Below are positions 53,651 to 62,072 of a stretch of 64,000 bases of DNA, piece after piece. A model generated the notes under the pieces. It saw only the letters and a list, made by a program, of their open reading frames with translations, was not told the DNA's origin and searched no databases. The stretch is from contig NZ_CP080524.1 of the NCBI RefSeq assembly GCF_024746795.1, positions 6,054,001-6,118,000 of the forward strand, given 5' to 3'. Both the position numbers and the translations under genes were made by a program. The stretch's first letter is position 1. The number at the start of each line of letters is the position of its first letter. Source of the stretch: Mesorhizobium sp. AR10. Its GTDB lineage: Bacteria > Pseudomonadota > Alphaproteobacteria > Rhizobiales > Rhizobiaceae.

Positions 53651-54576
53651 GGTCTATCAAGCCCGATCAGGCGGCGGATGCGGCCGATGTCCGTCCCAAT
53701 GAAGGACTGCATGCCGATCGCCACCTGTTCCGGCGCCATGGCGGCGACGAAGCGGCGGAACTCTTCATCCGACAGCGCTTCGCCCGTCCAGTGGACGCGG
53801 CAGAACTCTTGCGAGCCATGGAAATGGCCGGCGCCGGCAAGCACGTCGTCGACATAGCGGCCGTAGATCATGCATTCGGAGAATTTCCGCGCCGAGCCGA
53901 CGACCTGAACCCAGTTGCGGCCATGCACTTTCTCGATTTCGGCGCACATCGCCGTCACGGTTTGCCGGCGCCAGGCAATCAGCGTCGAAATGTAGTCGTG
54001 GGTTGAAACCCTGGAGGGATCGATGCCGAGTGCCGATCCCGCATTGCGTGACCAGATGCGATGCTCGTCATGACCGTCACCGGACAGTACGCCGTCACGC
54101 CGGAACAGCCGCACCTTGCCGTCGCGCCAGAAGACGTTTGTGTCGAACGGCTTGAGGAAGGCGACGTCGGAATCGCAAAAGATCAGCACGTCTTCGGACG
54201 CGTATGCGGCGATGGCGATGCGGCGCAGCTGCTGCACATGCCACCCGCGCAACGGCATGGTCTTGAGGCTGAGCCAGATGCGGCGGCGAAACAGGCTGAG
54301 CGGATCGTCGAATACATGCAGCCAGCGCGGCAACAGATCCCGTTCGTCGACCACGGTGCGGTGGCCGTTTTCCAGCTGGCGAAACAACGCCACGTCGCGA
54401 TGCTCGACCAGAACATAGTGATGCGCCACACCGGAAACGTGGCGGTCGAGGGTTTCGCATAACAGGCGGCAGCGCTCGAAATCCGGCGCGTAGCTGGCGG
54501 TCACCACGGCTGCCGTCGGCATCTGCCGAAGGGCATCGGTTTCGGCCCCGGGGCTTGGTACGAACCGGCTGTTCAC
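53647..54576 (-). CDS. Putative glycosyltransferase, DUF6492-like
   Basis: This 309-residue cytoplasmic protein has a GT-A-like core. The N-terminus AAVVTASYAPDFERCRLLCE is followed by EDVLIFCDSDVAFLKPFD, with a DxD-type motif. The later segment GSARKFSECMIYGRYVDDVL is typical for the DUF6492 group. GTG 54576 overlaps the stop of the WecG-like gene (GTGA) and is preferred to ATG 54522. It is the third gene of a tightly overlapping glycosyltransferase operon. The sugar is unknown. Confidence 0.78.
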   Translation of the reverse strand: MNSRFVPSPGAETDALRQMPTAAVVTASYAPDFERCRLLCETLDRHVSGVAHHYVLVEHRDVALFRQLENGHRTVVDERDLLPRWLHVFDDPLSLFRRRIWLSLKTMPLRGWHVQQLRRIAIAAYASEDVLIFCDSDVAFLKPFDTNVFWRDGKVRLFRRDGVLSGDGHDEHRIWSRNAGSALGIDPSRVSTHDYISTLIAWRRQTVTAMCAEIEKVHGRNWVQVVGSARKFSECMIYGRYVDDVLAGAGHFHGSQEFCRVHWTGEALSDEEFRRFVAAMAPEQVAIGMQSFIGTDIGRIRRLIGLDRP

Positions 54577-55367
54577 CAGATCTCTCCGGCAGGTTCGGGT
54601 TTGCGCGACAGTTTCTGGCGGATGACGCGAAACAGGAACAGCGGGTTGCCGACCACGTAGCGGCGCCAGAGGCGGCCCGGTTCGACCCATAGGCGAAACA
54701 GCCATTCGAGCCGCAACCGGCGCATCCACAGCGGCGCCCGCGGCATCGTGCCGCTGAGGAAATCGAGCAGTGCGCCGACGGCGATCGGCAGCGTGCAGTG
54801 GCGCGCATCGATATGGCGCGTGATCCACATTTCCTGACGCGGCACGCCCATCGCAACAAGCAGCACGTCGGGTCGCAATTTTGCGATCCGATCGACGATT
54901 CCCTGCTCCTCGGCAGCGGAGAAATAGCCATCATGGATGACCACGAAATTGTGCTGGACAGCGAGCGCTGCCAGTCTGGTCGACGCCGCCTCGGCGTTGA
55001 CGCGCTTCGCGCCGAGCAGCCCCACGGTCAGCGGCCGGGTTGATGCCTGCAGGAAGGCAGGGATGAAATCGGTGCCATTGAGATTGTCCGGAAACGGCGC
55101 CCCGTACAGCAGCTTCGCCGCCACATCGACACCGACGCCGTCGGGCAGGATGAGAAAATCGCCGAGCGCTTCGGCAAACACCGGGTCCGAATAGGCGATG
55201 TTGGCATTGTGGGCATTGAGAAAACTGACCTTGGTGAAGCGTCGCTCGGCAACCAGCCGGGCCAAAAGGACGATCGCATCGTCCCAGCCGATGGCAAGGA
55301 CCGGAATGCCAAGGATCATATTCAATTTGTCGAGCCCCAACGCGGCGCGGGCGGTAAGCATGTTCAT
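54573..55367 (-). CDS. WecG/TagA/CpsF-family glycosyltransferase
   Basis: This 264-residue enzyme would add the second sugar to a lipid-linked intermediate, typically a ManNAc-type residue. Conserved parts are KVSFLNAHNANIAYSDPVFA, LILPDGVGVDVAAKLLYG, LRPDVLLVAMGVPRQEMWI and PIAVGALLDFLSGTMPRAP. It overlaps the genes on both sides by 4 bases or so, showing a translationally coupled operon. Confidence 0.92.
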   Translation of the reverse strand: MNMLTARAALGLDKLNMILGIPVLAIGWDDAIVLLARLVAERRFTKVSFLNAHNANIAYSDPVFAEALGDFLILPDGVGVDVAAKLLYGAPFPDNLNGTDFIPAFLQASTRPLTVGLLGAKRVNAEAASTRLAALAVQHNFVVIHDGYFSAAEEQGIVDRIAKLRPDVLLVAMGVPRQEMWITRHIDARHCTLPIAVGALLDFLSGTMPRAPLWMRRLRLEWLFRLWVEPGRLWRRYVVGNPLFLFRVIRQKLSRKPEPAGEIW

Positions 55368-56536
55368 GCAAGCACCTCCTGCCTGACCGGGCCGAGCTTT
55401 TCCAGGCCAAGCCTGATCGCGGCATCGAGTGCCCCCACCTGCCGGCGATGGAAGGCACTGCCATCGACATCCCTGACATCGGCCGCTGCCGCCTCGAGCG
55501 CGCCGGCGAAGGCAGCCGGATCGTCTGATACCACGCAGTTGGCCGGGCGATGGTCGATGCCGCGCAGCGATCGGCTGGTCGCAACCGAAGGCAGGCCGAG
55601 TTCGAAGGTTTCGATGGTCTTGAGCTGCACGCCGCTGCCGGCGGTGCTGATCAGCGGGATGACTGCGGCGCCGCGCACGAAGGCCTGCGCGTCCGGCACG
55701 CGCCCGACGAATTCGACGCCCGGATGCGTCGAGGTGACATCAGACGGCATGTTGCCGGCGATCCTGACGCGAAAATTCCGCCTGAGATGCGGCACGACCT
55801 TTTCCAGGAACCAGTCGAGGCCGATGCGGTTCGGCTGCCAGGTCCAGGTGCCGATCAGGGCCGCGTCGCAATCGGTGCGGCGCGGACCCTCTTTCGTCGG
55901 CGCCTCGGGGCTGGTCACCAGCGGCAGCGCCGCCGAACGATCGTCGGAGGCAACGCCGAGTGCTGCGCGGTCTTCCTCGGCCAGGGTGAAGACGAAGCGT
56001 GCCCGGCGGCAGAGCCGTTCTTCCATGGTCTTGAGCAGCTTGGCCTCGCGGCGAAACAGCAGGCGCTGGAAAAAGCTGCCAGCGGCCGCCGCATTCTCTT
56101 CGGCCGAGCGATGCTCTACGTTGTGGGCGACGAAGATCGACGGCCGGTCGTCGAAGAGCTTTTCGAAGGCGCCGGCGAACTGCACCGAATTCAGGACATA
56201 ACCGTCGAAGGGGCCGGCGCGCTCGACGGCGGCACGGACTTCGCTCTCGGAGATGACACGCAACTTGACCGACGCGAAGGTGAGGCCGGACAGCATCGCC
56301 TTGGCAACCCAGATGAGTTTTTGCAGCGACGAAGCACTTTCGGTGCGCACATCGATGGCGCCAAGCACGACGGTGTTTTCAGGGTCGCTGGCTACCTTGC
56401 CGGGCCAGATGAAGCCGGTCACGGTGACGCGTGCGCCAGCGCGCCGCAAGGCGGCGATAATGGCGGCGTTGGCAATCTCGTAGCCCGAAGCGAGAGCGCC
56501 GTCGGGCACGATCGATGTGGCGAACAGCAGATGCAT
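55364..56536 (-). CDS. GT4-type glycosyltransferase
   Basis: This is a 390-residue GT-B fold enzyme. The N-terminal part is LLFATSIVPDGALASGYEIA. The C-terminal part has DAALIGTWTWQPNRIGLDWF, VRIAGNMPSDVTSTHPGVEF and the acceptor-domain motif TAGSGVQLKTIETFELGLPS, where the conserved E residues bind the nucleotide sugar. It is the first gene of the operon GT4-WecG-DUF6492, divergent from the GT2 gene. Donor and acceptor sugars are not predictable. Confidence 0.88.
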   Translation of the reverse strand: MHLLFATSIVPDGALASGYEIANAAIIAALRRAGARVTVTGFIWPGKVASDPENTVVLGAIDVRTESASSLQKLIWVAKAMLSGLTFASVKLRVISESEVRAAVERAGPFDGYVLNSVQFAGAFEKLFDDRPSIFVAHNVEHRSAEENAAAAGSFFQRLLFRREAKLLKTMEERLCRRARFVFTLAEEDRAALGVASDDRSAALPLVTSPEAPTKEGPRRTDCDAALIGTWTWQPNRIGLDWFLEKVVPHLRRNFRVRIAGNMPSDVTSTHPGVEFVGRVPDAQAFVRGAAVIPLISTAGSGVQLKTIETFELGLPSVATSRSLRGIDHRPANCVVSDDPAAFAGALEAAAADVRDVDGSAFHRRQVGALDAAIRLGLEKLGPVRQEVLA

Positions 56537-56708
56537 CTCACCTATCCTGTGCCTCTGCCTGTATCAAAGCGGGGTGAACCCTTGATTAAGTGACGGCAAT
56601 CGGCGGCTGGGAGCCGCGGACTTGCAGGCTTCTCCGCGAAAGGTGATTAACGAAACGTTATCATCGCGGTGCTATCGAGGACCAAACTCACCCTGCGGCT
56701 GGACACGG

Positions 56709-57707
56709 ATGATCCCTTTGCCATCGGACGGTTCGGTATCGATCGCGGGACGGTCGGCGGGGCTTGCCACCGCGACTGTCGAGGCGGTCGTCACGCTGCC
56801 GACCTTCAAACGGCCGCAGCAGGTGCTGGAAACGCTGGCTTCGCTCAAGGCGCAGAAGACCGGCAGACGCTTCGCCGTCATTGTCATGGAGAACGAGGCC
56901 GAAGCGCGCGCCGGCGCCAAGGCTGCGCTGCCGCTGTTCGAGCGCGGCGACATTGCCGGCATGGTCATCATCGCGCATGAGCGCGGCAATTGCAGCGCCT
57001 ACAATGCCGGCTGGCAGACGGCGATCCAGCATTTCCCTGATTTCAAGCATTTGCTGGTCATCGACGATGACGAGATCGCCGACCCTGATTGGCTGGAGCG
57101 CATGTGCAAGGCGGCCGAGACGCTCGGCGCTGACATTGTCGGCGGCCCGCAAGTGCCTGATTTTGCCGATCCCGCCCATGCCAGATGGGCGGAACACCCG
57201 GTCTTTGCACCCCCCTACCGGGAGACCGGGCGCGTGCCCGCGCTCTATTCGTCCGGCAACCTTCTGGTGGGACGCAACGTGCTCACCGCCATGGGGCCGC
57301 CTTTCCTCGACCTGAAATTCAACTTCATGGGCGGCGGAGATTCCGACTTCCTCAGCCGGTCGGCGCAAAAAGGCTTCGTGCTTGGCTGGTGCGCGGAAGC
57401 GAAAGTCCATGAGAGCGTGCCGGCCCGGCGTGTCGAAGCCGACTGGATCCGCGCCCGCAGCCTGCGCAACGGTGTGATCTCGACGCTGGTCGAAAAGAAG
57501 AAGCGCGCCGGGACACCGTTTGCGGGCGCCAAGATCTTCCTGAAGAGCCTGGCGCTGCTTGCCGCCTCGCCGTTTCGCGGCGCAATCAGGCTGGCGCAAA
57601 CAGGATCACTGGCGACAGCCTTGTATCCCGTCCATGTCGCCCTCGGCCGCGTGTTTGCCGAATTCGGATATGCCAATGAGCAATACCGGCAGCCTGAGAA
57701 GAACTGA
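56709..57707 (+). CDS. GT2-family glycosyltransferase
   Basis: This 332-residue protein has a GT-A core: VEAVVTLPTFKRPQQVLETL, then LLVIDDDEIADPDWLERM with the DxD metal site, and LKFNFMGGGDSDFLSRS with the catalytic-loop acid. The C-terminal 70 residues contain a hydrophobic stretch (IFLKSLALLAASPF) that may touch the membrane. It overlaps the polymerase/ligase gene by about 30 bases. Start MIPLPSDGSV at 56709 is chosen. Confidence 0.87.
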   Translation: MIPLPSDGSVSIAGRSAGLATATVEAVVTLPTFKRPQQVLETLASLKAQKTGRRFAVIVMENEAEARAGAKAALPLFERGDIAGMVIIAHERGNCSAYNAGWQTAIQHFPDFKHLLVIDDDEIADPDWLERMCKAAETLGADIVGGPQVPDFADPAHARWAEHPVFAPPYRETGRVPALYSSGNLLVGRNVLTAMGPPFLDLKFNFMGGGDSDFLSRSAQKGFVLGWCAEAKVHESVPARRVEADWIRARSLRNGVISTLVEKKKRAGTPFAGAKIFLKSLALLAASPFRGAIRLAQTGSLATALYPVHVALGRVFAEFGYANEQYRQPEKN

Positions 57708-58995
57708 GCGCGCGCCGCTGAGCGCAGCGTTCACCCGCGACGGCGTCGCCACTGCGATCGCGGCGCTGCTGTTCACCATCATCCTGGTGTCCTTCCGGCC
57801 CTTCCAGCCGGCCGGCGCGGAAATGACCGGCGATGGCGGCGACATCGTCAACCAGCTCGGTTTTGGCTCGCTCGGCGCCTTCTCGGTCTTCTCGCTGATG
57901 GCCTTCGCAGAGCCGCGCGTGGTGCGCTCGTTGCTCAGCCCGTCCTGGATGCTGATGCTGGGTTTCTTCATGCTCTCGGTGGTGCTGGCGACCGACCCAC
58001 CATCGGCAATGCGCGCCGCTTCCTTCACGCTGATCGGCATCCTGACGATGGCGACGATCCTGGTGCTGCCGCGTGACGCCGATGCGTTTTCCAAAGTCAT
58101 CATCTTTACCGTCGTTGTCGTCATGGGCCTCTCCTACATCGGCCTCATCGTCTTTCCCAATGAGGCCCTGCACACGGCGGCTTCGACCGAGCCGGAACAT
58201 GCCGGCCTGTGGCGCGGCGTCTTCACCCACAAGAACATCGCCGGGCCAATCATGGCCTGCTTCAGCTTCGCCGGGCTCTATCTCTATCGGCGCGGGCAGC
58301 GGCTATGGGGCGCAGCAATCTTCTGTGCAGCGATGATCTTCATGCTGCACACCGGTTCGAAGACAACCGCCGGACTGGTGCCGTTTTCAATCCTGATCGT
58401 GGTGCTGCCGAGCCTGATAGGCATGCGGCTCGGCACGCCGATCCTGTTTGCCCTGGCGGTCATCGCCACGGCGGTCGGCACGCTGGGCATCGTCTTCCTG
58501 CCGCCGGTAAAGAATCTGGCGGCAATCTATTTCCCTGACCTGACCTATACCGGACGCACGACGCTGTGGGAGTTCGCAGGCAGCATGCTGGCGAAGAAAC
58601 CCTGGACCGGCTACGGCTACGAAAGCTTCTGGGGAACAGCGCTGCTGCTGAACCAGGACCAGCCCTTCGACCGGCCCTGGGACATCAGAACCATCGTTCA
58701 CGGCCATGACGGCTATCTCGACATCGCCGTGCTGATGGGCATTCCGGCGCTCTGTGTTGCGGTCTACACCTTCCTCATCGCGCCGCTGCGCGACTACATG
58801 CGCATTCCGCTGCGCAAGGAAAACATCTATCTCGGCGACTTCTTCATGATGGTGGTACTGTTTACGGCGCTGAACGCCTTCCTCGAAAGTTTCTTCTTCC
58901 ATCGTGGCGATCCGGTCTGGCTGTTCTTCGTGTTTGGCGTGCTCGGCCTCAGGCAAGTGTCGCTGCGGCCGATCGCGGTGCGCGACCCTAACTGA
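57676..58995 (+). CDS. O-antigen ligase/polymerase family protein (Wzy-like)
   Basis: This 439-residue membrane protein has about ten to twelve helices. The large periplasmic loop follows DLTYTGRTTLWEFAGSMLAK and includes KPWTGYGYESFWG and WDIRTIVHGHDGYLDIAVLM, the hallmark Wzy_C region. A conserved RGVFTHKNIAGPIMA lies earlier in the chain. It would join repeat units of the exopolysaccharide. ATG 57676 lies inside the preceding GT2 gene, so the two are coupled. Confidence 0.87.
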   Translation: MSNTGSLRRTERAPLSAAFTRDGVATAIAALLFTIILVSFRPFQPAGAEMTGDGGDIVNQLGFGSLGAFSVFSLMAFAEPRVVRSLLSPSWMLMLGFFMLSVVLATDPPSAMRAASFTLIGILTMATILVLPRDADAFSKVIIFTVVVVMGLSYIGLIVFPNEALHTAASTEPEHAGLWRGVFTHKNIAGPIMACFSFAGLYLYRRGQRLWGAAIFCAAMIFMLHTGSKTTAGLVPFSILIVVLPSLIGMRLGTPILFALAVIATAVGTLGIVFLPPVKNLAAIYFPDLTYTGRTTLWEFAGSMLAKKPWTGYGYESFWGTALLLNQDQPFDRPWDIRTIVHGHDGYLDIAVLMGIPALCVAVYTFLIAPLRDYMRIPLRKENIYLGDFFMMVVLFTALNAFLESFFFHRGDPVWLFFVFGVLGLRQVSLRPIAVRDPN

Positions 58996-59007
58996 GCCAT
59001 TGTCCCG

Positions 59008-59055
59008 ACAAGGGCTTCCCCGCTTTGTCGCGAACGTCTAAGGGAAGGCCCTTGT
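59008..59055 (+). terminator. Bulged inverted repeat after the polymerase gene
   Basis: ACAAGGGCTTCCC (59008-59020) and GGGAAGGCCCTTGT (59042-59055) pair with one bulged base. The element ends 15 bases before proC, so it could be a terminator or a leader structure. Its ending CCTTGTTT is the only T-rich part. Confidence 0.4.
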
Positions 59056-59070
59056 TTCGGAGGGCGTTCA

Positions 59071-59886
59071 ATGACGATCAGGCTTGTTCTCGCCGGCTGC
59101 GGCAATATGGGTTACGCCATGCTCTCGGGTTGGCTGAAGTCCGGCAAGCTCCCGCCGGCAGCGGTGTTCGTGGTCGAGCCCAATGCCGAGTTGCGCAATC
59201 GCGCCGAAGCGCTGGGCTGCGGCGCGGCGACGGATGCCGGCGCCATTCCGGTTGACGCCGTGCCGGCCCTCGTCGTCATCGCCGTCAAACCACAGGTGAT
59301 CCGCGACGTGACCTATGCCTACACGCGTTTCGGCGATGGCCGCACCACTTTCGTCAGCATCGCGGCGGGAACACCGGTCGCCACCTTCGAGGCCATCCTG
59401 GGCAATCGCGCGCCGATCGTGCGCTGCATGCCCAACACGCCGGCGGCCATCGGCAAGGGCATGATGGTGGTGTTTTCCAACCGGCTGGTGTCCGACGACA
59501 CCAAGCGCTTCGTCGCCGACCTGCTTTCGGCAAGCGGAGAAGTGGCTGCTATCGACGATGAGGGCCTGATGGACGCAGTGACGGCGGTGTCCGGATCGGG
59601 ACCTGCCTACATCTTCCATTTCATCGAAGCGCTGACCGCCGCGGCCGAAAAGGCCGGCTTGCCAACCAAAACTGCCAAGCTTCTGGCCATGCAGACGGTT
59701 TATGGCGCGGCATCGCTTGCTGCCGAAAGCGGCGAGGAGCCGGGCGTGTTGCGCCAGCAGGTGACCAGCCCCAACGGTACGACGGCGGCCGCCCTTGCCG
59801 TGCTGATGGGCGAGGACCGGCTGACGCATCTGCTCACCGAAGCAGTGGAAGCGGCGCGGCTGCGGTCGATCGAACTGGGGAAATAA
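59071..59886 (+). CDS. proC: Pyrroline-5-carboxylate reductase
   Basis: This 271-residue enzyme makes proline from pyrroline-5-carboxylate using NAD(P)H. The Rossmann motif is LVLAGCGNMGYAMLSGWLKS, followed by VIAVKPQVIRDV. The family signature is AVTAVSGSGPAYIFHFIEAL, and the C-terminus PNGTTAAALAVLM is conserved. GGAGGG lies just upstream of the ATG. It is a single gene. Confidence 0.96.
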   Translation: MTIRLVLAGCGNMGYAMLSGWLKSGKLPPAAVFVVEPNAELRNRAEALGCGAATDAGAIPVDAVPALVVIAVKPQVIRDVTYAYTRFGDGRTTFVSIAAGTPVATFEAILGNRAPIVRCMPNTPAAIGKGMMVVFSNRLVSDDTKRFVADLLSASGEVAAIDDEGLMDAVTAVSGSGPAYIFHFIEALTAAAEKAGLPTKTAKLLAMQTVYGAASLAAESGEEPGVLRQQVTSPNGTTAAALAVLMGEDRLTHLLTEAVEAARLRSIELGK

Positions 59887-59900
59887 TAGTGGCTACGGGC

Positions 59901-60293
59901 TTAGGCGAGATCGGTATGCGAAAAGTCATTGCCCTTGTAGAGCAGTGCAAAGCCACGGCCTTTGGCACAAGCGTAAGACAGGCAGTCGGCAAGATTAAGT
60001 TGGGCCGGATGCCCGCGCCCCTTTCCATAGTCTGAAAAGGCCTGGATCGCGAGCTTTGCATCGCCGGCATCGATCGGCACAATCTCAATTTCGGCCTCTC
60101 GGAGAAAGGCCTCTATGGCGGCTTCCGCGACAGGCGGCTCGACGGCAAGCATCGTGGAGAGCCGCATGGCCGCTTCAAGCACCACCAGCGCAGAGGTTAT
60201 CCTTCGCGGTGCTGCCTCAATGCGGTTGCTCCAATCACCGGCATCCTCTTCTCCTGAAAGAATTGCGACAACCACTGAGGTGTCGACAAACAT
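59901..60293 (-). CDS. vapC: VapC-type PIN-domain toxin
   Basis: This 130-residue ribonuclease toxin has the PIN acidic set: Asp4 (MFVDTSVVVAIL), Glu40 (VVLEAAMRL), Asp103 (NLADCLSYACA) and Asp123 (KGNDFS). VapC proteins cut tRNA or rRNA when the antitoxin is lost. The start overlaps the antitoxin stop by one base (TGATG), the usual layout. It is convergent with proC. Confidence 0.92.
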   Translation of the reverse strand: MFVDTSVVVAILSGEEDAGDWSNRIEAAPRRITSALVVLEAAMRLSTMLAVEPPVAEAAIEAFLREAEIEIVPIDAGDAKLAIQAFSDYGKGRGHPAQLNLADCLSYACAKGRGFALLYKGNDFSHTDLA

Positions 60294-60535
60294 CAGGGAT
60301 GCCCCCACATGTCGTCGATCTCATCCTTGTTGACAGCGCGGCCGCCCTCGCCTGCCCTGGCTTTGAATTCGTTGGCAATGACAGCGAGGCGTTCGGCCAG
60401 GGGAACGCGTCCGCTTTCGCGCTTCAACTCGGATTCAAGCGCTTCGATGACCGCCTCGGTCATCGAAATCTTGCGTTTAGCGGCAAGCTCTCGTGCCAGT
60501 GCGCGCGCACGCGGATCCCTGATCTGGAGATTCAT
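60293..60535 (-). CDS. vapB: VapB-type antitoxin (PSK transcription-factor family)
   Basis: This 80-residue antitoxin starts MNLQIRDPRARALARELAAK. It has the ribbon-helix-helix-like N-terminus KISMTEAVIEALESEL and a toxin-binding tail DEIDDMWGHP. GGCAAA precedes the start; the longer frame from 60649 runs through the RIME-like repeat and is not favoured. It binds and neutralises VapC and represses the operon. Confidence 0.9.
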   Translation of the reverse strand: MNLQIRDPRARALARELAAKRKISMTEAVIEALESELKRESGRVPLAERLAVIANEFKARAGEGGRAVNKDEIDDMWGHP

Positions 60536-60621
60536 TTTGCCGATCCTCAGCGAACGTTCGTCATTGCAATATAGTGCACTTGTCATGACAAAGCCACAGA
60601 TGGCTAACTTGTTGCTTGAGA

Positions 60622-60661
60622 ATGATCTTTTCCGAAAACCGGTTCCCACTTTTCGGGATCA
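60622..60661. repeat. RIME-like palindromic element
   Basis: ATGATC-tttt-CCGAAAACCGG-ttcccact-TTTCGG-GATCA is nearly identical to the element at 53610-53650. The stop codon of the COG4091 gene (60661-60659) is formed by its right end. It lies about 90 bases upstream of vapB. Confidence 0.8.
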
Positions 60662-61975
60662 AGTTCTGCCGTACAGCATCTCGTCCTGCAGCCGGCGCAA
60701 GGCGAACAGCCTGGTCGTCTGGTCGGGCGCGGCGTTGCCGGCGGTCAGCAGTTCGCCCTTCCTGACAGGTTTCAGCACCTTGCCGCCTTCGAGCAGGCCG
60801 ACGGGCATGGCGCGATGGGCGCGGGCTTCCTCGACCGTCATGGTCCAGGAGCGGTAGCAGGTCTCGCCGATGGCATCGAAGGTCTCTCCGGCCGCCAGAT
60901 CGCGCTTGGCGACGGCGCAGACCTCCGCAACCGGCCGCGGCAACGGCACCATGTCCGGCCGGCCGTAAAGCGCGATGCGGGCGGCGGTCAGCGGCACTTC
61001 CAGCGAGGTCAGGTGATACGGCCGGAAGAAGCTATAGTAGGGACCGTGGCCGATATGCAGATCGTCCATGCGCTCGATGATACGCGGATGCGTCGCCTCG
61101 ACGATGACGAAGACGCCGGGCGCCACACCCTTGCCGACCGTGTAGTCGACGACGCCCTTCTTCGACAGGATGCCGCCGGCCTCGCGCGGGATGAGCACCT
61201 TTGCCAACTCGTCGCGATCGGCCTTGGGGCCGTGCATGCCCGGAACGTCAGGCACCAGCCCGGTGGCATTGGCGATGGCGCACATCTCGACCATGGTCTT
61301 GGAGCCGTCGACGAACTCGACCAGCATGCGCGGGTTCATGTTGCGACGGAGCGCTTCGTCGCGATAGTCGTCGGGAACGGCGTCATGGTTGAGCGGATTG
61401 TTCTTGCCCTTGCCGGCCGACACGATGGTGTAGCCGAGCGCTGAAGCGAACTCAATCAGCTCCATGCAGCTCGACGGCTCGTCGCCGGCGCCGACCGAAT
61501 AGACGACGCCGAGCCGGTCGGCCTGCTGCTTCAGGTAGCAGCCGATGGTGACGTCGGCCTCGACGTTCATCATCACCAGATGCTTGCCGTGCTCCATCGC
61601 CTTCAGGTCGAAATCAGCGGCAACACCGGGCTTGCCAGTGGCGTCGATGACGACGTCGATCAGCGGGTTGGTGACCAGCAACTCATTCGAGGTGATGGCG
61701 ATCTTGCCGCTCTCGATCGCCTGGGTGACATTCGATGCGGTGTCCGCTTCGACCGCCATCGCCTCGTCGCCATAGGCGATGCGGATGGCGTCACGCGCGG
61801 TATGCGGACGCCGCGTCGAGACGGCGCAGACCGAAATGCCAGGCATCAGCATGCCTTGCGTGACCAGATCGGTGCCCATCTCGCCGGAGCCGATGATGCC
61901 GATGCGCACCGGACGGCCCTCGGCGGCGCGCTTGGCGAGATCGCGGGCAAGCCCGATCAGGGCGACATTGGTCAT
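60659..61975 (-). CDS. NAD(P)-dependent oxidoreductase with SAF domain (COG4091 type)
   Basis: This 438-residue protein is a predicted homoserine-dehydrogenase-like enzyme. The Rossmann motif VRIGIIGSGEMGTDLVTQG is followed by VIDATGKPGVAADFDLKAME and VEADVTIGCYLKQQADRL. The C-terminal SAF domain spans roughly the last 110 residues (VAKRDLAAGETFDAIGETCY). Relatives occur in sugar-acid and branched-sugar catabolism, but no substrate is established here. ATG 61975 is chosen; upstream sequence lacks conservation. The gene ends inside a RIME-like repeat. Confidence 0.85.
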   Translation of the reverse strand: MTNVALIGLARDLAKRAAEGRPVRIGIIGSGEMGTDLVTQGMLMPGISVCAVSTRRPHTARDAIRIAYGDEAMAVEADTASNVTQAIESGKIAITSNELLVTNPLIDVVIDATGKPGVAADFDLKAMEHGKHLVMMNVEADVTIGCYLKQQADRLGVVYSVGAGDEPSSCMELIEFASALGYTIVSAGKGKNNPLNHDAVPDDYRDEALRRNMNPRMLVEFVDGSKTMVEMCAIANATGLVPDVPGMHGPKADRDELAKVLIPREAGGILSKKGVVDYTVGKGVAPGVFVIVEATHPRIIERMDDLHIGHGPYYSFFRPYHLTSLEVPLTAARIALYGRPDMVPLPRPVAEVCAVAKRDLAAGETFDAIGETCYRSWTMTVEEARAHRAMPVGLLEGGKVLKPVRKGELLTAGNAAPDQTTRLFALRRLQDEMLYGRT

Positions 61976-62072
61976 GCAGGAACGTCCACTGCTTTTTGGT
62001 TTGAAGCGGGAATAGCAGGGAACCGTCCCCGTTTGCCAATGAAACCGGCTGACGGCGGCAATTTCTCGCGTT

